DNA from: Streptomyces sp. NBC_00443
Lineage (GTDB): Bacteria; Actinomycetota; Actinomycetes; Streptomycetales; Streptomycetaceae
Direction: 5' to 3'
Assembly: GCF_036014175.1 (NCBI RefSeq)
Contig: NZ_CP107917.1
Location: 620,001 to 684,000, forward strand
DNA length: 64,000 nucleotides
Position 1 is the first letter of the stretch; the number at the start of each line of letters is the position of its first letter. A program made the translations under genes and the position numbers. Positions 18,154 through 27,599 of the stretch are shown here, in pieces. The notes beneath the pieces are model-generated. The model had not been told where the DNA came from and made no database searches. It saw nothing but the letters and a program-made list of their open reading frames with translations.

Positions 18154-18467
18154 GGCTTCCTCCTCACTCGCGCGCGGCGGCGGGTTGTGCCGGTTGCATG
18201 TCCTGAACCGCGTTTCCCGTTGTGCGTTGTCCAACCCCGGAAGATCTCATGGCTCTTGAAGCATCAAGGAGTGTGGCTATCATCACTCGCACACACGGCG
18301 TGACTGCACGACGACGCAACGGCGTACAGTGTCCGCCACCCCCGTTCCGCCGCCCCTGACCCGAGGTCATCCCTCTCCGGTCCGTGGCGTTCATCCACCC
18401 CCCACTCCCCTTACGCCGTCGGGGCCGGCTCGCCCCCACGTCGTGCACGACGGAAAGCAGCGCATCC
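18154..18467. other. 314-bp divergent gap with a predicted permease promoter
   Basis: No gene is supported here. A rightward promoter is plausible: TTGAAG (18256-18261), a 16-bp spacer and TATCAT (18278-18283), leaving a 5' leader of about 180 nt before the permease. I found no riboswitch-like fold. Confidence 0.45.
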
Positions 18468-19952
18468 ATGAGCAACAACAGGGGAAGAGGGCTGCAGGCC
18501 AACGCCCTCGGTACGTTCGACACGGTGGTGATGGCGATCGCGGGCAGTGCCCCGGCGTACTCCATCGCCGCGACCACGGCGGTCCTCGTCGGCGCGGTGG
18601 GCCTGGCAAGCCCGGCCGCGCTGCTGTATTGCGCGATACCCATGCTGGGCATCGCACTGGCCTACAGCTATCTCAGCCGGATCGACGTGAACGCGGGCGC
18701 CAGTTACTCCTGGGTCGGCCGTACCCTGCATCCCTTCCTGGGCTTCATCAGCGGCTGGGCGCTGGTGGTCTCGGCGACCATCTTCATGGTGGCCGGTTCG
18801 CTGCCCGCCGGATCGATGACGCTCGCCGTCTTCGACGAGGGCCTCGCGGACAACACCGCGCTGTCCAGCCTGGTCGGCGCCGGCTGGTTCCTGGTCATGC
18901 TGCTCGTGGTGCTGGGCGGCGCGCGGCTGACCGTCCGCGCGCAGTTGGTGATGTCCGGCGTCGAGCTGGCGATACTGGCCCTGTTCGCGGTACTCGCCCT
19001 GCTCCACTCGGACAACGCCCGGGCCTTCGACTGGTCCTGGCTCGGCTTCGGCCACTTCGACGGGGTCACGGGATTCGCGTCGGGGGCGCTGATCGCCGCG
19101 TTCTACTACTGGGGCTGGGACGTCACCAGCAACCTCAGTGAGGAGACCCGCAACAGCCGCCGTACGACGGGCCTTGCGGGGCTCATCGGAGTCGGCATCG
19201 TCTTCCTGCTGTTCGAGGTGTTCACGATCGCGGTGAACGTCATCCTCTCCTCGAAGCAGATCCAGGACAACGACGCCAACGTCCTGGCCGTGCTCGGTGA
19301 GGAGGTGTGGCCGGGCTGGGGCGGCAAGTTGCTGATCGTGGCGGTGATGCTGTCGACCATCGCCACCCTGGAGACCACGCTCATCCAGGTCACGCGCTCG
19401 CTGTTCGCGATGGGCCGGGACCGTACGATGCCGTCCGCGCTGGGCCGTGTGCACCGCCGCTGGAACACGCCGTGGGTGGCGATCGCGGTGGTCGGCGTGG
19501 TGGCGCTCGGGATGTTCGTCGCCGCCAACTCCCTCGGTACGGTGGGCGAGATCCTCTCCGACGCCATCTCGGCGATCGGCCTGCAGATCGCCGTCTACTA
19601 CGGGCTGACGGGACTCGCGGTGGTCGTCGCCTACCGCAGGATGCTGCTGAAGTCGGTGGGCAACTTCGTACTCGGCGGTGTGTGGCCGTTGTTCGGAGCC
19701 CTGTTCATGTTCTGGATCTTCGTCGAGTCGCTGGGCGAGCTGAGCACCTCCGCGATCACGATCGGCATCGGCGGCCTCGCGGCCGGGCTGATCCCGATGC
19801 TCTGGTACTGGCGGCAGGGCAGCGACTACTACCGGCCGGCGAAACTTGACGCCGCCGAGACCGTCGAGGCGGACTACGTTCCCGCCGGCGGTGACGGCAC
19901 CAGGTCCGGCACCGACTCCCTTGTCCACGAGGGTCTTCCCACCGATTTCTGA
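18468..19952 (+). CDS. APC family amino acid permease
   Basis: A 494-aa integral membrane protein with about 12 hydrophobic helices. The first helix block, ALGTFDTVVMAIAGSAPAYS, has the glycine-rich substrate and sodium/proton site of the amino-acid/polyamine/organocation superfamily, and helix 6 contains FYYWGWDVTSNLSEETRNSR. It imports an amino acid or amine by ion coupling. The ATG at 18468 precedes MSNNRGRGLQANALG. The stop is 11 bp before the next gene, indicating an operon. Confidence 0.88.
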   Translation: MSNNRGRGLQANALGTFDTVVMAIAGSAPAYSIAATTAVLVGAVGLASPAALLYCAIPMLGIALAYSYLSRIDVNAGASYSWVGRTLHPFLGFISGWALVVSATIFMVAGSLPAGSMTLAVFDEGLADNTALSSLVGAGWFLVMLLVVLGGARLTVRAQLVMSGVELAILALFAVLALLHSDNARAFDWSWLGFGHFDGVTGFASGALIAAFYYWGWDVTSNLSEETRNSRRTTGLAGLIGVGIVFLLFEVFTIAVNVILSSKQIQDNDANVLAVLGEEVWPGWGGKLLIVAVMLSTIATLETTLIQVTRSLFAMGRDRTMPSALGRVHRRWNTPWVAIAVVGVVALGMFVAANSLGTVGEILSDAISAIGLQIAVYYGLTGLAVVVAYRRMLLKSVGNFVLGGVWPLFGALFMFWIFVESLGELSTSAITIGIGGLAAGLIPMLWYWRQGSDYYRPAKLDAAETVEADYVPAGGDGTRSGTDSLVHEGLPTDF

Positions 19953-19963
19953 GAGAGCCCTCG

Positions 19964-20923
19964 ATGGCGAAAGACCGCTTCGTTCCCGACTTCGACCCCG
20001 ACTGCGGTGACGCCGCCCTCACCTGTGCCCGCCAGGACATCGTCATCGGCCGCTGGCAGGGGCTGCGGGAGCTGCTGCGGGCAACCGGCCCCGACTGGCT
20101 GGTCCGCGGACATCGGACCCGGCAGCTCGCGCAGGCGTGTGCGAGCAGTTCGACGGCGGAGTCGTGGCTGGCAGCCGAGCCGCACAGCGCCGACGCGCTG
20201 GTGCTGCGGGCCGCGACGGAGACGGCCCGGGCGTTCAACCTGGCGATCACCGCGGGCCGGGGCGTGCCGATCGACCGGCAGCGCATCGACGCCGCGGTGC
20301 TGTCGTGCCTGAAGGCCGCCGACTCCTACCCGGACGATCCGACGCCGTGGATCTCGCTGATCTCCGTGGCACGGCTGTATCCGTCGGGTGTACGACGGCA
20401 GGAACTGGCGCGCTGGTGGGACGAGTTGCACCAGCGCGACCCGTACAGCGTGGAGGGGCACCTCCAGGTGCTGCACTACTACTCCTCGCGCTGGCACGGC
20501 ACCCACGGCCTGATGTACGACTTCGCCCGTGACGCGGCCGGCGTGGCACCGTCCGGCTGCCCGCTGCCGGTGCTCGTGCAGTACGCCCGGGTCGAGGAGT
20601 TCCGCTACGCCCTGGACGCGGCCCGGGGGCAGCATGCCTCGGTCGGTCTCGGACAGCACTGGAGCGACGACGGCGCCGCCAGTGACGTACGCCGGACCTG
20701 GGAGCGCTGGATCACGGGCCGCGCCGACAGCACGGTGTCCCCCGGCGAGCTCCGCGATCTCAACTACCTGACCCACGCGGCCTGTCACGCGGGCGCCCAC
20801 GACATCGCCGCGGCCCTGTTCCGGATGCTGGAGCGCAGGGCCACGCGGGCGCCGTGGGCGTACACCGGCGATCCGGACAAGCAGTTCGTCAAGTGGCGCA
20901 GGGAGGTGGGGCTGCGCGGGTGA
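19964..20923 (+). CDS. Conserved hypothetical protein, helical TPR-like, downstream of an amino-acid permease
   Basis: A 319-aa soluble protein, mostly alpha-helical, with repeated helix pairs (HSADALVLRAATETARAFNL, YPDDPTPWISLISVARLY) that suggest a TPR-like scaffold. There is no catalytic motif, signal peptide or membrane helix. GAGAGAG precedes the ATG, 11 bp after the permease stop, so the two are cotranscribed. I do not recognise a function. It could be a regulator or partner of the transporter. Confidence 0.75.
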   Translation: MAKDRFVPDFDPDCGDAALTCARQDIVIGRWQGLRELLRATGPDWLVRGHRTRQLAQACASSSTAESWLAAEPHSADALVLRAATETARAFNLAITAGRGVPIDRQRIDAAVLSCLKAADSYPDDPTPWISLISVARLYPSGVRRQELARWWDELHQRDPYSVEGHLQVLHYYSSRWHGTHGLMYDFARDAAGVAPSGCPLPVLVQYARVEEFRYALDAARGQHASVGLGQHWSDDGAASDVRRTWERWITGRADSTVSPGELRDLNYLTHAACHAGAHDIAAALFRMLERRATRAPWAYTGDPDKQFVKWRREVGLRG

Positions 20924-21005
20924 TCGCGGCGGCGGACCAGGTCTCGCGGAGGCGGGGTCGGGGCGCGGCGTCCGGTCTGTCGGGACGGGCGCGGGTCTTT
21001 GCCGC

Positions 21006-21953
21006 TCACAGCGCCCCGCGCCGGACGAGGACGGCGAGCACGATCAGCCCGGGAATCAGCGGCAGCCACACCGTCAGCAGCCGGTAGCCGAGTACGGCGG
21101 AGGCGGCCGCGGTGGCCGGGGCTCCGGCCGCGGTGAGCGCGAGGGCGAGCACCGCGTCCAGGGAGCCGAGGCCGCCGGGCGTGGGCAGCAGGGCCGCGGC
21201 GGTGCTCGCCGCCAGATACAGCAGCGCCACCCGGGCCGGCGGGAGGGGCAGCGCGACCGCACGGCTGACGGCGATCAGCACGGCGCAGTGCAGCGTCACG
21301 AAGGCCAGCGAGCCGCCCCACAGGGCCGCCGCCCTCACCGGTCTCGCGTGGACGGCGACGATGTACGCCCATGCCGCGGCCAGTGCCCGCCTGCACCGGT
21401 GCCACAGGGGGCCGCTCAGCAGGACGATCGCGGCGGCGACCGTGGCGCACCCGGCGATCAGGACTCCCCCGCTGACGTGCGGGAGGTGCAGCAGGCCGGG
21501 GCCGGCGGCGAAGAAGAGTACGGCGATGAGGGCGCCGCGCAGGATCGCACCGGTGGTGCCCTTGACGGCGATGGCGGTGGCCGCGGCGCCGATCGGCATG
21601 CCGCAGCGTATGAGGAAGCGCAGGTTCACCGCGCCGGCGCCGAGTCCGGCGGGCAGCACGTGGTTGGCCGCGGAAGCGGCGAACTGCCCTGCCACGAGCC
21701 GGCCGGGCGGCAGTCGGCGGGGCACGGCACCCTGTTGGGCGAGCGCCGAGCAGGGCCATGTCACGAGCGTGGCCGCGGCGGCCACGAGCAGCCAGCCCCG
21801 GTCGGCGACGGCGAGCCGGACCGCGCCGGTCTCGAGCACGGCCCAGTGACGCCGGGCCAGCCAGACCACGGCCACGAGGACGGCGAGCGTGAGCAGGGCG
21901 TGCCAGTAGGCCCGTCGGCGCTGGGGTGCGGCGAGGAACTGCTCCGACGTCAT
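21006..21953 (-). CDS. YbhN/AglD-like flippase-domain membrane protein (LPG synthase TM family)
   Basis: A 315-aa protein with about 7-8 hydrophobic helices and the family pattern AASAANHVLPAGLGAGAVNL in the middle and LLPTPGGLGSLDAVLALAL near the C-terminus. That PxPGGLG signature is typical of the lysylphosphatidylglycerol-synthase transmembrane (UPF0104) family. There is no soluble synthase domain. Members are thought to move lipid-linked or lipid substrates across the membrane. The ATG at 21953 overlaps the TGA of the upstream membrane glycosyltransferase, so the pair probably builds and moves one glycolipid. Confidence 0.8.
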   Translation of the reverse strand: MTSEQFLAAPQRRRAYWHALLTLAVLVAVVWLARRHWAVLETGAVRLAVADRGWLLVAAAATLVTWPCSALAQQGAVPRRLPPGRLVAGQFAASAANHVLPAGLGAGAVNLRFLIRCGMPIGAAATAIAVKGTTGAILRGALIAVLFFAAGPGLLHLPHVSGGVLIAGCATVAAAIVLLSGPLWHRCRRALAAAWAYIVAVHARPVRAAALWGGSLAFVTLHCAVLIAVSRAVALPLPPARVALLYLAASTAAALLPTPGGLGSLDAVLALALTAAGAPATAAASAVLGYRLLTVWLPLIPGLIVLAVLVRRGAL

Positions 21954-23446
21954 GCCCTTCCGCCCGCGCCCCGCGCCGGGGCGATGCGGACTTCCAGGCC
22001 GTCGAGGCGGTGCAGCTCCCAGCCACGGGCGTACCGGGGAGGTGTGCCGCCGGGATTGGTGAGGGCGCCGACCGGAGCACTGCGGGCGGTCCGCAGGATG
22101 TCGGCCGTGGTGGTGTTGGCGTTGTTGCCGCGCGTCGCGCCGGAGTCGCAGCCGGTGTAGTACCCGACAGGGATCGCTTCGTGCCCGGTGAGCAGGCAGG
22201 GCGGGCGCACGCCGAGGCGGTGGAGTTCGGCGGCGGAGCGAGCCCAGGCCTGGCGGTTGGCGGTGGTGCGGTCCACGGTGTGGTCCAGAACCGCGTACTG
22301 CACGGCCAGATGCCCGGCCAGTCCCAGCGCGATCACGGCCGCGACCGCCGGGCGCCACCGGCCGGCCGGCGTGGTGGCCAGGCGGAGCAGCGCATGCGCG
22401 ACGGGGAGGGCGAGGAGGGCGTAGGCGGGCAGCAGGAAGCGGGGTGCCGCGTATCCGATCAGGAACAGGTACGGGAAGGCGGCCGTCGCGGCGCAGAGCA
22501 GCGGGACCAGGGTGCGGGTGGTGCGTCCGTCCAGGACGGCGACCGCGAGAGCGTAGGCGGCGAGCAGGGGGAGGACGAACCACCAGGCGTAGACGGCCGG
22601 GTCGGGCATCTCGCCGTTGCAGGGCCGGCACAGGGTGTTTCCGACCAGGCTGCGCAGCTGGTCGTCGACAGCGAGGTTCCAGCCCAGGTCGCCCTGGATG
22701 CGGGAGGCCTGGTTCAGCCGCTCGCGCAGACCGCCGTAGCTGATGAACGCCTCGATCACCCACTGGACGCCCCCGGCCGCGAGTCCCGCCGCGAGAGCGG
22801 CCCCGAGCCGCCAGTGGCGTTCGGCGACGACGAGGACGAGCAGGGGCAGCGTGACCCATACGGCGTCGGTGGGCCGCATCCACGCCATCAGCGCGGCACC
22901 GGCCAGGACACCCCACAGGGCCCGCCGGTCGAAGCGGTCCGCGCGGGCCCTCAGGAAGCAGCCCACGCAGACCAGGGCGCCGAAGGCGACCCAGAGGTTG
23001 GGCATGGCCTGCGGGCCGTAGAAGAGGGTCACCCAGAGGGAGGCGAAGAGGGCTCCGGCGCCTGCCAGGACGCGGGCCGGGAACAGGCCGCGCCAGACGC
23101 GCAGGGCCAGGTACAGGGCGAGTCCGGACAGGATGGCGACGTAGACGCGCAGCAGTGTCGTGGACGACGACCAGGAGGCGATGGGCCACACCAGCAGGGT
23201 GACGCCACGCGCGCGTGGCGCGCTGAAGAAGGCGGCCGGCGCGTCGGTGCCGACCTGGCTGACGTACACGATCTCGTCCCAGCCAAGGCCCATCGCGGGC
23301 CGTACGAGGAGGAGTTGGGCGAGGGTGAAAGCCCCGGCCACCGCCGCGAGCAGGCCGTGGCCGCGCGCCCGCCACGGCCTCCCGGACGCGAGCGCCTCGT
23401 CGCGCCGTCCCACTCTCGTGAGCATGGGCTTCGTGCCGTGGGCCAT
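21950..23446 (-). CDS. Polytopic membrane glycosyltransferase-like protein (GT-C type)
   Basis: A 498-aa integral membrane protein with about 9-11 helices. The first extracytoplasmic loop, GLGWDEIVYVSQ, carries the acidic motif (D/E-x-x) of GT-C enzymes that use polyprenyl-phosphate sugars, like ArnT/PMT/GT39. The C-terminal soluble part (about 390-498) is extracytoplasmic. It likely adds a sugar to a lipid or protein outside the membrane. It is followed by the overlapping flippase gene. The start is the ATG at 23446. The donor and acceptor are unknown. Confidence 0.75.
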   Translation of the reverse strand: MAHGTKPMLTRVGRRDEALASGRPWRARGHGLLAAVAGAFTLAQLLLVRPAMGLGWDEIVYVSQVGTDAPAAFFSAPRARGVTLLVWPIASWSSSTTLLRVYVAILSGLALYLALRVWRGLFPARVLAGAGALFASLWVTLFYGPQAMPNLWVAFGALVCVGCFLRARADRFDRRALWGVLAGAALMAWMRPTDAVWVTLPLLVLVVAERHWRLGAALAAGLAAGGVQWVIEAFISYGGLRERLNQASRIQGDLGWNLAVDDQLRSLVGNTLCRPCNGEMPDPAVYAWWFVLPLLAAYALAVAVLDGRTTRTLVPLLCAATAAFPYLFLIGYAAPRFLLPAYALLALPVAHALLRLATTPAGRWRPAVAAVIALGLAGHLAVQYAVLDHTVDRTTANRQAWARSAAELHRLGVRPPCLLTGHEAIPVGYYTGCDSGATRGNNANTTTADILRTARSAPVGALTNPGGTPPRYARGWELHRLDGLEVRIAPARGAGGRA

Positions 23447-23616
23447 CGTCCACCCCTCACCCCTACGTGTCGTAGGGTTCCGAGCCCCGCAGCCGGGCGA
23501 GTCGGCCGACGGGGAACCGAAATATCATCACAAACACGGACAAACTAGCGCGCAAGGTGCAAGCGTGCAGTGCGATGTTCGGCCAGGTGCCTGACAGGGA
23601 CGTCCTCGGCTGTGCG

Positions 23617-24015
23617 TCAGTCGTGCGGGAACGAGTGGTGCTCATGGGCGACCACCCAGCGGCCGCCCTCCTTGAGCAGACCGAGCGTCAGACGCAGGCG
23701 GAGGGTGGGGCGTTCGGCGAGTTCTTCCGGGGTTCCGCAGCGCAGGAGGGCGTGGGCGTACGCCACGTCGGCGCCCGCGGTGATGTCGAGTGACTCGATC
23801 TCGAAGGAGGCACCCTTGGCCTGCCACTCGAAGAACGGCGGCCACGTGGCGCGGTACGCCGGCAGGCCGCGGATGCCGTCGTGGGGCGGCGGTACGTCGA
23901 ACATGACGATGTCCTCGGCGTGGTCGGCGAGGACACCGTCGAGGTCTCCCCGGTGGACGGCGTCAGCCCAGGTCGTGATCAGTGTGCGGATCTGCGTGGT
24001 GTCGTCGTCGGACAT
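23617..24015 (-). CDS. SnoaL-like/NTF2-fold protein
   Basis: A 132-aa protein of the cystatin-like NTF2 superfamily: the first helix TLITTWADAVHRGDLDGVLA, then DIVMFDVPPPHDGIRG and a C-terminal sheet ending GGRWVVAHEHHSFPHD. The fold serves ketosteroid-isomerase-like enzymes and stress-related binding proteins. The C-terminal HEHHS is typical of the DUF4440/SnoaL group. No precise reaction can be inferred. The ATG at 24015 has AGG 8 nt upstream. A GTG at 24024 is an alternative. It is divergent from the kinase gene. Confidence 0.8.
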   Translation of the reverse strand: MSDDDTTQIRTLITTWADAVHRGDLDGVLADHAEDIVMFDVPPPHDGIRGLPAYRATWPPFFEWQAKGASFEIESLDITAGADVAYAHALLRCGTPEELAERPTLRLRLTLGLLKEGGRWVVAHEHHSFPHD

Positions 24016-24130
24016 GATGCGCACCTCTCTCCCCCGTCTTGGAGAGACTCCTGATGCGGAGAATCCCCTTGTCCAGGAGACTCCGCGGACCCCGGGAAGT
24101 CATCGCCGACCGGGTGACACACTCTGCTGT

Positions 24131-24811
24131 GTGGCCCTGACCTTCGACGACCTCCTCGCCCGTGCCCGGTCCCTCCCCCGTGACGGCCGCCGCGCCGTCC
24201 TCGGCATCGCCGGCAGCCCGGGGGCGGGCAAGACGACGCTCGCCGAGCAGCTGGTGCGGGAGCTGAACGGTGCCGGGGATCCCTGGGTCGCGCATGTGCC
24301 CATGGACGGTTTCCACCTTGCCGACGCGGAGCTGGACCGGCTCGGCCGCCGGGACCGCAAGGGCGCGCCGGACACGTTCGACGCGGCGGGGTACGCGGCG
24401 CTGCTGCGGCGCCTGCGCGAGGACTCCGACGGTGACACCGTGTACGCGCCCGGCTTCGAGCGGGTTCTGGAGCAGCCGATCGCGGGCGCCGTCCCGGTGG
24501 AGGCCACGGCCCGGCTGGTGGTGACCGAGGGCAACTACCTGCTGCTGGGTACGGGTGCGTGGGCGAGGGTACGGCCGCAGCTGGACGAGGTGTGGTTCTG
24601 CGAGCTCGACGAGCCGGAGCGCCTGCGGCGGCTGGTCGCCCGGCACGAGGAGTTCGGCAAGCCGCACGACGAGGCGGTGGCGTGGGTACTGCGCTCGGAC
24701 CAGCGCAACGCGGAGCTGGTCGCCGCGACCCGGGACCAGGCCGACCTGGTGCTGCCGGCCACGGTGGTGCCCGTCCCGCACGGGCCGTCGAAGGCCCGCG
24801 CGGGGGCCTGA
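24131..24811 (+). CDS. P-loop nucleoside/sugar kinase family protein
   Basis: A 226-aa kinase of the PanK/uridine-kinase-like P-loop group. Walker A is GIAGSPGAGKTTLAE near residue 30, and the block HVPMDGFHLADAELDRLGRR is the substrate-binding part typical of the YggC/FrcK-like proteins. The lid region RRLVARHEEFGKPHDEAVAW follows. It phosphorylates a small sugar or nucleoside in the cytoplasm. Some relatives act on fructose, so the substrate is uncertain. The start is the GTG at 24131, ahead of the first helix. It converges with sugar locus A. Confidence 0.82.
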   Translation: MALTFDDLLARARSLPRDGRRAVLGIAGSPGAGKTTLAEQLVRELNGAGDPWVAHVPMDGFHLADAELDRLGRRDRKGAPDTFDAAGYAALLRRLREDSDGDTVYAPGFERVLEQPIAGAVPVEATARLVVTEGNYLLLGTGAWARVRPQLDEVWFCELDEPERLRRLVARHEEFGKPHDEAVAWVLRSDQRNAELVAATRDQADLVLPATVVPVPHGPSKARAGA

Positions 24812-24840
24812 GGACCGTTCACGCGGCCCGCAGGACCGGC

Positions 24841-26688
24841 TTATACCGCCCGCAGCGTCAGCTCCGGTTCTCCGTGCGCGTCGCCCGCCGCCTCGCCGAC
24901 CACGGCGGTGAACGCCTCCGTGCGGACCGTCAGGCCCGGACCGTCCTGGGCGAAGGCGGGCGCGAACGGGCCCGTCGCTCCGTGGCGCCCTGCTCCGTAC
25001 CGTACGGCGAAGACGTGCAGGTCCTCCGGTGCACCGGGAGCCGGTTCGGCCTCCAGTGCCGTCGAGCCGACCAGGTGGCTCCAGCCCAGGTCGGGGTTGC
25101 CGTAGCCGCGAGGGTCGGCCGCGAGGGCGAAGGCCGCCTCCTCCTGGGTCCGGTCCGCGCGGGCGTCGAAGTGGTCCACGCCGTCCGGCTCCGGGTGCGT
25201 CAGGCGCAGTTCACCGGCCGACGTGACGTGACCGTCCGCGGTCCTGCGCACGCGCTCGCCGTCGTCGGTGGCGTACGGCAGCCCCGCGAGCAGATACGGC
25301 GTGCCGGGCAGCCGCTCCACGGCGACCGTCACCCACAGGGTCGTGCCGTCGGTGACGTACAGGGACCGGACATGGCGCAGGACGTGGTCGCGGCCGACGA
25401 CCGGCTTGGTGACCAGCTTGGCCGTGAGGCCGTCGGCGCGGACGTCCCGGACGCGGACCTCGCCCATCGGGCGGCAGAAGAGGAAGCCGTCCGTCACGGG
25501 GCCGAAGCCGTGCTGCCGGTTCACCGCCGCCGGGAGGTAGTAAGTGCCCGCCGCCTCGATCAGGGCCGGGGTCATACGGTCGTCGAAGGCCACCGAGACC
25601 GAACCCGCGCGGAGCTGGTGGCGGGCCGGGGCCAGGGACGGGGTGCGGTGCCAGCGCGCGGTGTCCTGGATCTGCCAGACCAGCATCCAGGCGAAATGGC
25701 CGTCGACTTCGCCGTCCGCCTTGACCGCGTGCCGGCCCCACCGGGTGTCGCCTCGGTAGCGCCCCAGGTCGGAGCCGATGCGCCGGCTGAAGTAGCGCAG
25801 GCCGAGGACCGACTCGAAGCCGCTGTGCTGCTCGCTGTAGCGCGGGCCGCCGTTGTCGAAGCCGCCGCCGGGCAGACGGGCGTCGATGTAGCGGGCGAGC
25901 GCGTCGCCGTCCTCGGCGAAGACCTCCTCACCGCTGACCCGGTGGGCCTGGGCGAGGAAGGACAGGGAGATCGGGCCGTAGTTGTTGTCGTACGCGCCGC
26001 CGTGCTCGGGAGGCAGCAGCGAGCCACGGTCGGCGACCCGGTGGGCGCGGATCTTGTCGCCGTACAGGGCGATCGCGCGCGACCGCACCAGATCGCGCCG
26101 GCCGGGCGGGAGGTGGCGGGCCAGCATCAGGCCGCCGACGACGCAGCCGATGGCCTGGTTGCCGGCCTCCTGCGGATTGAAGAAGGTCGCCTCGGTCAGC
26201 CAGCGCCAGTAGCCGTGCGCCACCTCGATCAGCTCGGCGCGCTGCTCGTCCTCGACGAGTCCCTCCGCCAGGTCCAGCACGTTGACCGCCTGGAGCAGCG
26301 CCCACACCGTGCTCGGCCAGTCGCCGATGGGATGGGCGCCGGAGGCGAGGGTGTAACGGGCGTACGGCAGACCGGAGTTGCGGGACCGCAGGTTCGGGTA
26401 GCCGGGGTTGTCCTCGGTGTAGACCCGCTCGCGCAGATGGAAGGCGAGGCTGCGGCGCACCGCCTCCGGCAGCCGCGGGTCCTGGCCGCGCTGCCAGGCC
26501 AGGGCGAGGAGTGAGGTGATGCCGAGTGAGGTGTCGCCGATGTCGTCGGCACAGTCGGGGTGTTCCAGGTTGCCCTCCGGCGTGAGCCGGGCCAGGGCCT
26601 GTTCGGCGACACCGGCGAGGACGGCGTCGTACGCCTGAGGGGTGTCCGGGAGGTCGTGCAGGGCGCCGAGCTGGCGAGGGAGATGCAC
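24841..26688 (-). CDS. 615-aa protein of unknown function in a sugar ABC transporter operon
   Basis: I do not recognise a named family with certainty. Residues 1-330 are helical with repeated aromatic-rich motifs (GDWPSTVWALLQAVNVLD, AYDNNYGPISLSFLAQAH, GGFDNGGPRYSEQHSGFES), like an (alpha/alpha)6 toroid of polysaccharide lyases and GH88/GH105-type hydrolases. Residues 350-615 are beta-rich, as in the lyases' C-terminal sandwich. There is no signal peptide, so it should act in the cytoplasm on imported oligosaccharides. The GTG at 26688 lies 5 bp after the permease stop, making it the last gene of operon A. Conserved His, Tyr and Arg in the NGGPRYSEQHSGFE block are catalytic candidates. The substrate is unknown. 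Confidence 0.75.
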   Translation of the reverse strand: MHLPRQLGALHDLPDTPQAYDAVLAGVAEQALARLTPEGNLEHPDCADDIGDTSLGITSLLALAWQRGQDPRLPEAVRRSLAFHLRERVYTEDNPGYPNLRSRNSGLPYARYTLASGAHPIGDWPSTVWALLQAVNVLDLAEGLVEDEQRAELIEVAHGYWRWLTEATFFNPQEAGNQAIGCVVGGLMLARHLPPGRRDLVRSRAIALYGDKIRAHRVADRGSLLPPEHGGAYDNNYGPISLSFLAQAHRVSGEEVFAEDGDALARYIDARLPGGGFDNGGPRYSEQHSGFESVLGLRYFSRRIGSDLGRYRGDTRWGRHAVKADGEVDGHFAWMLVWQIQDTARWHRTPSLAPARHQLRAGSVSVAFDDRMTPALIEAAGTYYLPAAVNRQHGFGPVTDGFLFCRPMGEVRVRDVRADGLTAKLVTKPVVGRDHVLRHVRSLYVTDGTTLWVTVAVERLPGTPYLLAGLPYATDDGERVRRTADGHVTSAGELRLTHPEPDGVDHFDARADRTQEEAAFALAADPRGYGNPDLGWSHLVGSTALEAEPAPGAPEDLHVFAVRYGAGRHGATGPFAPAFAQDGPGLTVRTEAFTAVVGEAAGDAHGEPELTLRAV

Positions 26689-26693
26689 GGGTG

Positions 26694-27581
26694 TCAGCCC
26701 TTCATGCCGGAGGTGGCCATGCCTTCCACCAGCCTCTTCTGGAAGATGAGGAAGCAGATGAGGGTGGGCAGGAGGGCGAGTGTCGACATGGCGAACATCG
26801 CGCCGTAGGAGGAGCCGCTGGTCTGGTCGAGGAACAGCGTCAGGCCCAGGGGGACGGTGAACTTGTCGTTCTGCTGGAGGTAGACGAGCTGGTGCAGGAA
26901 GTCGTCGTAGGTCCAGATGAAGGTGAAGATCGTGGTGGTGATCAGCGCCGGCTTCATCAACGGCAGGATGATCTTCCAGTAGATCTTCCAGGGGTTGGCG
27001 CCGTCGACCATGGCCGCCTGGTCCAGCTCGCGCGGGATGGAGCGGATGAACTGGACCATCAAGAAGATGAAGAAGGCGTCCACCGCGAGGAACTTCGGCA
27101 CGATCAACGGCAGGAACGTGTTGATCCAGGTCAGGTTGTAGAAGATCGTGTACTGCGGGATCAGGACGGCCTGGGTGGGCAGCATCAGGGTGCCGAGCAT
27201 CAGGCCGAACCAGATCTTCTTGCCGCGGAACTCGAAGCGCGCGAAGGCGTAGGCGGCCAGCGAGCAGGAGATGACGTTTCCGATCACCGCGCCGATCGTC
27301 ACGATCAACGAGTTGGTGATGTAGAGGGAGAAGGAGTTGCCGGAGCCGCTCCAGCCCTCGGAGTAGTTCTCGGGGCGCAGCGCGGTCGGGATGAGCCCGG
27401 GGTGGGTGAAGATCTCGGTGTCGGGCTTGAGGGAGCTGCTGAGCATCCACATCAGCGGGTACAGCATGACGATCGCCACGCCGATGAGCACGGTGTGGAT
27501 GAAGATTCGGCGGGTCCCGGTGGCCGAGCGGAGCTTGTGCAGCGGCGACGTCGAGGACCGGGGCGGGGTGATGGCGGACAT
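26694..27581 (-). CDS. Carbohydrate ABC transporter permease (MalG-like, CUT1), locus A
   Basis: A 295-aa inner-membrane permease with six helices. The EAA loop that docks the ATPase is IPRELDQAAMVDGANPWK, ending ILPLMKPAL. It pairs with the MalF-like permease 18 bp upstream to carry a sugar or oligosaccharide delivered by the lipoprotein two genes upstream. No ATPase is encoded in the operon. Confidence 0.92.
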   Translation of the reverse strand: MSAITPPRSSTSPLHKLRSATGTRRIFIHTVLIGVAIVMLYPLMWMLSSSLKPDTEIFTHPGLIPTALRPENYSEGWSGSGNSFSLYITNSLIVTIGAVIGNVISCSLAAYAFARFEFRGKKIWFGLMLGTLMLPTQAVLIPQYTIFYNLTWINTFLPLIVPKFLAVDAFFIFLMVQFIRSIPRELDQAAMVDGANPWKIYWKIILPLMKPALITTTIFTFIWTYDDFLHQLVYLQQNDKFTVPLGLTLFLDQTSGSSYGAMFAMSTLALLPTLICFLIFQKRLVEGMATSGMKG

Positions 27582-27599
27582 GGGTGAAGGACTCCTCGC

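Noticed and set aside
24041..24110. Repeated GAGACTCC-type words between the SnoaL-like and kinase genes.
   Set aside because: The copies are short and irregularly spaced, and I could not build a symmetrical site from them.
24559..26514. A 651-codon open frame on the plus strand over sugar locus A.
   Set aside because: The composition is typical of an antisense GC-biased frame, and it overlaps the kinase and the 615-aa protein.
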